In this document: positions 26,614-32,222 of the stretch, piece by piece
Layout: the number at the start of each line of letters is the position of its first letter
Numbering within the stretch: the stretch's first letter is position 1
Position numbers and translations under genes: made by a program
NCBI GenBank assembly: GCA_039931245.1
Contig: JBDTSH010000020.1
Coordinates: 1 to 32,222, forward strand
Direction of reading: 5' to 3'
DNA length: 32,222 nt
Source of the DNA: UBA4729 sp039931245
GTDB taxonomy: Bacteria > Patescibacteriota > Saccharimonadia > Saccharimonadales > UBA4665
The notes under the pieces: model-generated
What the model saw: the letters and a program-made list of their open reading frames with translations, nothing else
What the model was told of the DNA's origin: nothing
Database searches by the model: none

Positions 26614-27870
26614 CTAGAAAGTGCCTGTCGCCACGAGATCAAGGTTGGCGGTGTAGATACCGGCCGGGGTGGTCAGTGAGGCAGTCGCGGCAAATGTGTA
26701 GGAGTTATCGATCCGATAAACTGGAGCCGTCGAAGCGGCCACGCTGTCACCGTAGGTACCCGTAACGGAACCGGCGTCAGAAACCGTCTCGGTGTCCATG
26801 CCATAGTGCGTGGCGGTCCCGTCATTGTAGTTCAAATCAGCCGTCACTGTCCCAATACCGTTGACGTCCGGGACGCCGTTCGTACAATACATTCCGAACG
26901 CGGCCGTACCCGGAATGATGGCGGCCGGGGTATTGGCGCCCGTCGCCGAAGCCGGGATGTCACACGTCGTTCCGCCGTTGGCACTCAGACCGCCGCACGT
27001 CGTATTACTGTTACGCATGCTTATGACCGCGCCGGTCGTCGCATTGGTAGAGATCTGGGAGTAGACCGTCCCGCTATCAGTGGCGCTGGTGTCCAAAATA
27101 GCGGTGGGCGAACCGTGTCCGAGAATCAGAGCGGGGGCAGCAGCCGTCGCGACCGGATCCGAACAGTCATTATTAGTATTCCAGGTGGTAGGGTTGGCAC
27201 CCGATACACAGAAGGCTAAGGTTTCCTGAACGCGGGCGGTAATGGTAATAATCTGATTGGTGCTGAGGGCAACCCCTCCGTAGTCTTTGTAGTCACCCAA
27301 GGTTGTAGCGTTACTGTAAGGGGTCGTCGTGCCGCCCCAAGTGGTATCGTTATAAGTGTATATACGCGCATAAAACGTCCCGAGATGGGTTGGGTTGGTA
27401 ATGCCGGTCAGGGCAAAGACCTGGGCACCAATGCTAGCCGCTGAGCCGGCCCCTTTGGCGAGCTTTATCTGGTATTGGCTGGCCGTCACGGTCCAACCGG
27501 GGCTGGTAATATTCCCGCTGATGCCCACCAGCGTCGCCGCCGCTGCATTCATTCCCAACGCTTGAGGAGTGGTGTTATTACAGGTATCAGAAATAATTGG
27601 ATCGTTTTGACAAAAATCAATCACCAGACTCTGGGCGGCCACACTCGTCGTAAACCCGACTTTATAACTCACCGCCAAACCACTACCCACGCCCGAGGTG
27701 ATTGTGCCACCGCTAACACCGGAATCACTGAGGGTAATGCTCCGGGCCGCTAGTTGAGCCGCCGCATGAGCCACGACCGGTCGGAGCGCCGGAAAAGAGG
27801 CGCCGACAAATAACGCCAGTGCGGCCATCGCATATGCGATTCGGCGCAATGTACGAGTCTTACTTGTCAT
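26614..27870 (-). CDS. Secreted beta-rich surface protein, two-domain, 418 aa
   Basis: A secreted protein with a clear signal peptide (TLRRIAYAMAALALFVGASF, Ala-rich cleavage region PVVAHAAAQ). Domain 1 carries DFCQNDPIISDTC (Cys87-Cys97), domain 2 AFCVSGANP ... NNDC (Cys221-Cys236). Its end, TTPAGIYTANLDLVATGTF, matches the neighbours' ends. The paralogues also share YARxxTxx and DYGGxAxxxN between the domains. The open frame reaches 27918, but the ATG at 27870 is chosen because CAGGAGAT stands 6 bases before it and a TTGCGA/TAGGAT promoter covers the upstream ATG. The composition (Thr, Ala, Gly, Ser, Asn; almost no Lys) is typical of S-layer-like or fibre proteins. It has no anchor of its own. 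Confidence 0.77.
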   Translation of the reverse strand: MTSKTRTLRRIAYAMAALALFVGASFPALRPVVAHAAAQLAARSITLSDSGVSGGTITSGVGSGLAVSYKVGFTTSVAAQSLVIDFCQNDPIISDTCNNTTPQALGMNAAAATLVGISGNITSPGWTVTASQYQIKLAKGAGSAASIGAQVFALTGITNPTHLGTFYARIYTYNDTTWGGTTTPYSNATTLGDYKDYGGVALSTNQIITITARVQETLAFCVSGANPTTWNTNNDCSDPVATAAAPALILGHGSPTAILDTSATDSGTVYSQISTNATTGAVISMRNSNTTCGGLSANGGTTCDIPASATGANTPAAIIPGTAAFGMYCTNGVPDVNGIGTVTADLNYNDGTATHYGMDTETVSDAGSVTGTYGDSVAASTAPVYRIDNSYTFAATASLTTPAGIYTANLDLVATGTF

Positions 27871-27876
27871 CGGTAT

Positions 27877-27945
27877 CTCCTGTTGTGCATTTTTTGTGTT
27901 GTGTATTTCTAAAGCCATCCTATCATGCTTACGTTATGGTCGCAA
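27877..27945 (-). promoter_or_regulatory. Promoter and Shine-Dalgarno of the 26614-27870 gene
   Basis: TTGCGA at 27940-27945, a 17-base spacer, an extended -10 TGaTAGGAT (box 27917-27922), a leader of about 40 bases and AGGAG at 27877-27881. Of the cluster genes, this one alone has a strong Shine-Dalgarno, which suggests high translation. Confidence 0.65.
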
Positions 27946-27975
27946 CACTAAGGCATCCGACTTATCCACAGTTTA

Positions 27976-28713
27976 TTAGAAAGTTGAAGTCGCCACCAAC
28001 ACGTGACGGAATAAATAGCTCCCACCGGGAGTGACGTGGCTCACATTAAAAATATAAGAAATCGTATAATTCGTATAACTGGTGCTTTGGGTCGACATGG
28101 CCACCACATCACCTTTTGCATACTTGTACTGGTCCGGAATGCCGTAGTCCACGCCGACTTGGCCATAGCCGAAGGTCGCGTCGGGCGTATGGGTTAAGTT
28201 AGCACCGAAGGTGATTGGATTGTTGTTGGCGACCAGATTAATCCCGAACTGCTCGACACCGGTCTGCGAGGGAGTCGGCACCGCTAAGGCATTCATGATA
28301 TAGCTGCCGTTGGTCGGGGCATCGGAAGCGTTGACGACGTCGTAACCGTGGGCTAGGTAGGTTTTAACCGAAAAACTCGAGGTGGCTGTCTTGGTACTAC
28401 TAGCCGTTAGGGTGCCGAGATCGACATTGGTATTGCTGACGGTGAATTCAATATAGGGCTCGCGGTTGGTATTAAAGCCGGCTTGGGCCTGATAATTCGC
28501 ACTCGAGGTGTTGCCGACCGCCGTCTCACCGGCCGACTGCTTCGAGCAGTAACTGGTTGAGCAGGCATTTAGCTCACCCCCGCTGCCAAAGAACACCTCG
28601 TTGACCTGGTAATTATTGGAGGCCGATTGGGCGGCCAAAGCTACCGCCGGCATGCCTAAGACGAGTAGCATACTAAGACTAGCTAGTTTCCATGTTTGTT
28701 TCCAGGCAGGCAT
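27976..28713 (-). CDS. Secreted beta-rich surface protein, 245 aa
   Basis: First gene of the surface cluster. A signal peptide (WKLASLSMLLVLGMPAVALA, cleavage near AQS) leads into NNYQVNEVFFGSGGELNACSTSYC (Cys51, Cys56; the run is shown in part only as motif) and SSANYQAQAGFNT, a pattern I recall from Saccharibacteria secreted proteins. A beta domain follows (EPYIEFTVSNTNVDLGTL), with QFGINLVAN at about 155-163 and the C-terminal strand TPGGSYLFRHVLVATSTF. This domain aligns with domain 2 of the next two proteins. No membrane anchor or sorting signal. The ATG lies 8 bases after CAAACT, inside a 19-base perfect palindrome, so transcription may be controlled by an operator there. Confidence 0.77.
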   Translation of the reverse strand: MPAWKQTWKLASLSMLLVLGMPAVALAAQSASNNYQVNEVFFGSGGELNACSTSYCSKQSAGETAVGNTSSANYQAQAGFNTNREPYIEFTVSNTNVDLGTLTASSTKTATSSFSVKTYLAHGYDVVNASDAPTNGSYIMNALAVPTPSQTGVEQFGINLVANNNPITFGANLTHTPDATFGYGQVGVDYGIPDQYKYAKGDVVAMSTQSTSYTNYTISYIFNVSHVTPGGSYLFRHVLVATSTF

Positions 28714-28719
28714 GTGTAC

Positions 28720-28738
28720 CTAGTTTGCTGCAAACTAG
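28720..28738. promoter_or_regulatory. 19-base perfect palindrome, likely operator
   Basis: CTAGTTTGCTGCAAACTAG: 9-base half-sites around one central base. On the minus strand its proximal half contains CAAACT, the probable -10 box of the first surface gene, 8 bases before the ATG. A dimeric repressor bound here would block that promoter. If transcription starts at the ATG the palindrome is not transcribed, which argues against a terminator role. Confidence 0.6.
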
Positions 28739-28754
28739 CCCAAAAGGCAATCCG

Positions 28755-28784
28755 TTTACGCTTGATGGTCTTTTCTTGTATGAT
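28755..28784 (+). promoter_or_regulatory. Promoter of the stalk-protein gene
   Basis: TTTACG at 28755-28760, an 18-base spacer and TATGAT at 28779-28784. The leader is about 30 bases and has no clear Shine-Dalgarno. Confidence 0.45.
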
Positions 28785-28819
28785 AAGGGGTAGTAATCAG
28801 CAACGAAACACTCATCAAA

Positions 28820-29872
28820 ATGGACCAAACCACCCCACAACCAATGACCGAACCGGAAGACGACGAAACCCTCGAAAGTCTCGAGACGTCCGACAGCACT
28901 AACATGTCTCCCGTTGACGACGACGCGGCCGGTAGCCTGGAGTTCGGTAAGCCGGACAACGACGGATCAGCCATTGATGCCACCCGTAACAAGGATGGTG
29001 GTTCGTCCCTGCCAACTGGTAAGCACACCAGTGGTATCAAAAGCCTCCTACTTAAATTCAATATCTATCTGCTGCTCTTTATACTACTACTGACGATCGC
29101 CGGAGTGATTATTGGGGTGGCCTACTTCCAAAGTAAAAAACAATCAAGCGCCGGCATCGTCCAGACGCAAAATTTGTCGGCCGAGACACTCAAGCAACTG
29201 GCCAGCAGCCAGACTCAGGTCGGTGACGCCAAGCAGGTACTGAGCATCCAATCGAACGCCATATTTGCCGGTAAAGTGCTCGTCCGGGACAGCTTGGAAG
29301 TGGCCGGAAACATCCAGGTTGGCGGCACCGTCAGCCTATCGAGTTTAACCGTGACGGGACTAACTAATTTTGAACAGACTCAGGTCGGTAAGAACTTGTC
29401 TGTGGGCGGCGACACCGCTCTACAAGGAACACTGAGCGTCCAGAAAAGTTTACAAGTGAACGGGGGCGGCACTTTTAACGGACCGCTGGCCGCTCCGCAA
29501 ATAACAACCTCCGTGCTTCAGCTTAACGGCGATTTAACCCTGACGCACCACATTGTGGCGGGCGGGGCGACGCCGAACCGCAGCAACGGGCCGGCCCTCG
29601 GTAGCGGGGGAACTTCGAGTGTCAGCGGCTCCGATACGAGCGGCACCCTCAGTGTCAACACCGGCAACGGACCAGGGGCGGGCTGCTTTGCCACTATCAA
29701 CTTTACCCAAAAATACAATGGGACGCCGCACGTCATCGTGACGCCGGTAGGACCGGACGCCGGAGCGACCGATTTCTACGTCTCGCGCAACAGCGGCAGT
29801 TTTAGCATTTGCGACGCATCCCCGCCCCCTCCGGGGGCTTCCTTTGCTTTTGATTACTTCGTCGTCGACTAA
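28820..29872 (+). CDS. Membrane-anchored stalk-like surface protein, 350 aa
   Basis: A bitopic protein: an acidic cytoplasmic region of about 70 residues (EPEDDETLESLETSD), one membrane segment (about 80-103), a short coiled region (ETLKQLASSQTQVGDAKQVL), then a series of short beta repeats. Repeat units such as LEVAGNIQVGGTVSLSSLTV and LSVGGDTALQGTLSVQKSLQ resemble tail-fibre or bactofilin-like left-handed beta-helices. A C-terminal globular domain (YNGTPHVIVTPVGPDAG to FDYFVVD) holds two cysteines. This layout suggests a trimeric stalk with a terminal binding head; trimerisation and binding are inference. It is divergent from the secreted-protein cluster, with which it shares a 106-base regulatory region, and runs convergently into atpC with a 9-base gap. 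Confidence 0.75.
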   Translation: MDQTTPQPMTEPEDDETLESLETSDSTNMSPVDDDAAGSLEFGKPDNDGSAIDATRNKDGGSSLPTGKHTSGIKSLLLKFNIYLLLFILLLTIAGVIIGVAYFQSKKQSSAGIVQTQNLSAETLKQLASSQTQVGDAKQVLSIQSNAIFAGKVLVRDSLEVAGNIQVGGTVSLSSLTVTGLTNFEQTQVGKNLSVGGDTALQGTLSVQKSLQVNGGGTFNGPLAAPQITTSVLQLNGDLTLTHHIVAGGATPNRSNGPALGSGGTSSVSGSDTSGTLSVNTGNGPGAGCFATINFTQKYNGTPHVIVTPVGPDAGATDFYVSRNSGSFSICDASPPPPGASFAFDYFVVD

Positions 29873-29881
29873 ACGAGTCAG

Positions 29882-30253
29882 TTAGACGTCGAGAAAAACT
29901 ATGACTTTATCTGCTTTCACGTGCATGATTCCGCCCGATATCTGAATCTTTTGATCCCCCCGCGGTGAGCGAATAACCAACTCACTGGGCGTGAGTAGGG
30001 TAATAAAGTTATGGTGAGTCGGCAAAATATCAAAGGCCCCGGTTTCATTCTCGCCACTGATACTAAAAGCTTCACCTTCATAGTAACTTTTAAAAGGCGA
30101 GTGGACTTTGACGTCCATACTGGGCGTCCCGTTTTTGGTAGGGGCGCTGAGCTCGACGGCGGCCTGTTTTTCTTCTTTTTCGCGCGACGTCTCAATCGCG
30201 GTCGGTCCGTCGATTATGTGGTTCTGCTGATCAACGGCGGCCGTTTTACTCAT
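29882..30253 (-). CDS. atpC: ATP synthase epsilon subunit, lacking the C-terminal helices
   Basis: Part of the F1 central stalk. Only the N-terminal beta-sandwich is present (about residues 46-123: MDVKVHSPFKSYYEGEAF, GAFDILPTHHNF, then the HVKADKVIVF strand). The protein ends immediately after that strand, so the two-helix C-terminal domain, which in many bacteria inhibits ATP hydrolysis, is absent. Instead there is an unusual N-terminal extension of about 45 polar residues (SREKEEKQAAVELSAPTK). The start ATG overlaps the atpD stop by four bases (ATGA), and atpC is the last gene of the operon. Identity is clear from motif and position. Confidence 0.92.
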   Translation of the reverse strand: MSKTAAVDQQNHIIDGPTAIETSREKEEKQAAVELSAPTKNGTPSMDVKVHSPFKSYYEGEAFSISGENETGAFDILPTHHNFITLLTPSELVIRSPRGDQKIQISGGIMHVKADKVIVFLDV

Positions 30254-31551
30254 ACGACGATTTCTTCGATACTCTTCAGGGTTTCTTCGCGGCTAAAGAA
30301 GTCCCCCGGCACGCCGTTCATTTTGGTCATGACGTTCATATTCTGCGTAAAGTTAGTAATTAGCTTTTTCGCTTTGGCATAGTCAGCCCGGTCAAGTGGA
30401 GACAACTCGTTTTCCCCAATAATGGCGATAATACCCTTGAGTGATTCATACTTTTGCAGCAGAGCCTGCACTTGGACGCTCAGCAAGTAGTGCCGATCGC
30501 CGACAATTTCCGGTGTTAGGAGCGATGAGCTGGTCAAGCTTAAATCCACGGCAGGACGGATACCTTGCTCGGCGACTTTACGGGAGAGGACGATAATGGA
30601 GTCCATTTCGTGCTGGATAAACTGGACGGCCGGGTCAGAAATATCATCGGCCGGCACGTAAATTGTCTGAACGGATGTGATCGAACCGTTTTCATTCGAA
30701 CTCAATCGATCTTGCAATAACTTTACGTCTGAGAAAATAGTTGGTTCATAACCGCCCTCGTTCGGAATCTGATCGAGGATGGTGGCCAGCTCGTTGCGAG
30801 CCTGGACGTAACGGAACATATTATCGGCAAAGAACAGGATATTTTTTTTCTGTTCATCGCGGAAATACTCGGCGGCGGCGGTGGCCGAAATGCCCACCAA
30901 GGCCCGCTGGACGGGATTTTCATTCATCTGCGCAAAGAACATGCAAGTGTTCTTGAGGAGGTCATTTTCTTTGAGGGTCTCGTATAGTTCGTGACCTTCC
31001 CGAATACGCTCACCAATACCCGCGAAGAACGACAAGCCTGTGCCGCCCCGAGCCACGTTATTAATAAGCTCCATAGTCAGTACCGTTTTACCGACACCGG
31101 CACCACCGACAATCCCAATTTTGCGACCCTTCACGAAAGGTGTGAAGAAATCGATCACTTTGATACCGGTTTCGAGGATTTCTGGCTTTGACACCGAAAA
31201 GTCAGTCGTCCGTTTGGGCAGTTTCAGAATGTCCTTGTGCTCGACTTCGTCGGCAAAAGCCTCCAGACCATCGAGTGGATCACCCAAGGCATTCAAAATA
31301 CGCCCGATAGTTGAGTCGCCAATAGGAATCTCGATACCCTTATGGGTCCGCTCGGCTTCCATGCCCTTCATGATGCGCAGATCGGATCGGACATTCAAAC
31401 AAAAAGCGACACCGCCCGGTTCGAGGTGATCGACGAGTAGCTTCGTACCGTGCCCATTCTGAATTTCAACGAGTTCGTTGACACTCGGCACGTCCTCGTC
31501 AAACTGGGCCCGCACAACCAGGTCTTTGACAGTGATAATGACACCAGGCAT
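30250..31551 (-). CDS. atpD: ATP synthase beta subunit
   Basis: Catalytic subunit of F1. Walker A is GGAGVGKT (149-156), the catalytic Glu181 and Arg182 lie in AGIGERIREGHELY, and Walker B is NILFFADNMFR. The C-terminal region has ITSVQTIYVPADDISDPA. At 433 residues it is shorter than usual (about 460-480), with trimmed N- and C-termini. Several normally strict stretches have drifted: GERTREGNDLY is GERIREGHELY, MNEPPGAR is MNENPVQR, and the DELSEED region reads ENELSPLDR, losing much of its acidity. The start overlaps the atpG stop (TAATG). All nucleotide-contacting residues I can check are kept, so it should be functional. Confidence 0.96.
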   Translation of the reverse strand: MPGVIITVKDLVVRAQFDEDVPSVNELVEIQNGHGTKLLVDHLEPGGVAFCLNVRSDLRIMKGMEAERTHKGIEIPIGDSTIGRILNALGDPLDGLEAFADEVEHKDILKLPKRTTDFSVSKPEILETGIKVIDFFTPFVKGRKIGIVGGAGVGKTVLTMELINNVARGGTGLSFFAGIGERIREGHELYETLKENDLLKNTCMFFAQMNENPVQRALVGISATAAAEYFRDEQKKNILFFADNMFRYVQARNELATILDQIPNEGGYEPTIFSDVKLLQDRLSSNENGSITSVQTIYVPADDISDPAVQFIQHEMDSIIVLSRKVAEQGIRPAVDLSLTSSSLLTPEIVGDRHYLLSVQVQALLQKYESLKGIIAIIGENELSPLDRADYAKAKKLITNFTQNMNVMTKMNGVPGDFFSREETLKSIEEIVV

Positions 31552-32222
31552 TAGATTTTCACCTCACGACGACTTTTCTTCATACCGTTGATACTCTCCT
31601 TAAGTCGTTCATCCTTGACGCCACGTCGGGCCCGGTTAAAAGCAAGGTGCAAGTCCGATCGGGTATCATCGGCTCGCTGGTGGGAGGCGCTCATAGCCCG
31701 GAATCGGCTGGCGTACTGGGCCAGCTTAGAGTCCAGAATTAATTGGCTGACGGCAATCTGGGTCATCGTCCGCTCCAGGTGAGCAGCCACGGCGTAGGTA
31801 CTCGGTTCAAAAATATAGTTCTTCTCACTGATGACTTCGTCGGGTTTGTCGCTGCCATCGGCCCGCTCTTTGATGGCGGTCGACAGTTCAATCCGACGCA
31901 CATCCTGGACCATGAGTGAGACGTACTCTTGGTAAAACATTTTAGTGGATTTGTAGCGCTGGACTTGGCGAATAATCGGCATGACGTTAATATTTTGATC
32001 TTTCGTCGGCAGTTTAAAGTACTTGGTATAGGAAATACCCCGTTGGGCCAGCTGCATGGCACCGTGGTGGCCGATGACGATAATGTCATTTTTATCTTTA
32101 TTGTAGGTCGTCAGCATGAGGTGGACGAGCTTCTGGTCGATATCACCACTGAAGCCGCCCTCGGCAGTAATAATGACGTACAATTCTTTATCAATCAGGT
32201 CGGTGGCCGTGTCGTCGCGGCC
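31551..32222 (-). CDS. atpG: ATP synthase gamma subunit (5' end missing)
   Basis: Rotor shaft of F1. The frame continues to the window edge (first visible residues GRDDTATDLIDKELYVIITA), so the start and first helix lie outside; the TTG at 32183 is an internal Leu. ITAEGGFSGDID corresponds to the conserved SDRGLCGGFN stretch. The C-terminal helix contains SHQRADDTRSDLHLAFNRAR, matching the S.A..NA..L....NRAR signature, but ends in an unusual basic tail (GMKKSRREVKI) instead of the usual hydrophobic end. Order atpG-atpD-atpC with overlapping codons is the usual operon end. Confidence 0.92.
   Translation of the reverse strand, partial: GRDDTATDLIDKELYVIITAEGGFSGDIDQKLVHLMLTTYNKDKNDIIVIGHHGAMQLAQRGISYTKYFKLPTKDQNINVMPIIRQVQRYKSTKMFYQEYVSLMVQDVRRIELSTAIKERADGSDKPDEVISEKNYIFEPSTYAVAAHLERTMTQIAVSQLILDSKLAQYASRFRAMSASHQRADDTRSDLHLAFNRARRGVKDERLKESINGMKKSRREVKI

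Noticed and set aside
29860..29895. Imperfect dyad between the stalk-protein gene and atpC
   Set aside because: Interrupted by mismatches and without a U-tract; not convincing as a terminator.

Overview
The window looks like a chromosomal segment of a Candidate Phyla Radiation bacterium, most probably a member of Candidatus Saccharibacteria (TM7). This rests on several things: the reduced form of alanyl-tRNA synthetase, a divergent F-type ATP synthase with a shortened epsilon subunit, secreted beta-rich proteins and a DUF916-like anchored protein whose sequence style I recall from Saccharibacteria, and many lineage-specific orphan genes. The standard stop codons, including TGA, behave normally, so there is no sign of the recoded code of Absconditabacteria or Gracilibacteria. 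I see no rRNA, tRNA, CRISPR array, insertion sequence or prophage.

Layout. 1-1136: the 3' part of an ABC exporter. 1187-3234: ribosomal protein bL25, a DedA membrane protein and an orphan. 3314-6127: uvrA. 6185-8614: two orphan soluble proteins and two small membrane proteins. 8589-12071: an ExoI-type exonuclease, an orphan gene apparently coupled to a 28-codon reading frame, and the GTPase gene obgE. 12180-18117: a cell-envelope and division block: a LysM/CHAP hydrolase behind a long structured leader, mltG, ruvX, a large membrane protein and an FtsA-like ATPase. 18169-20321: a PKD-domain surface protein and a divergent orphan. 20335-23459: alaS and mnmA. 23494-28713: five consecutive genes for exported or membrane-anchored beta proteins, ending in a clear intrinsic terminator. 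28820-29872: a divergently transcribed membrane-anchored stalk-like protein. 29882-32222: atpC, atpD and the 3' part of atpG.

Two themes run through the window. First, expression: at least ten genes have a TANNNT -10 box, often preceded by TGn, only 6-9 bases before the start codon, which predicts leaderless mRNAs. Others (bL25, uvrA, the 8414 gene, the 27870 gene) have normal leaders with Shine-Dalgarno sequences. Second, the cell surface: a large share of the coding capacity is for envelope proteins. The 23494-28713 cluster combines three related secreted beta proteins, a DUF916-like anchored protein and a PKD/Ig protein. This resembles the logic of the WxL/DUF916 surface systems of Firmicutes and is my best candidate for an undescribed system. 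The second candidate is the structured leader (about 13337-13492) in front of the LysM/CHAP gene.
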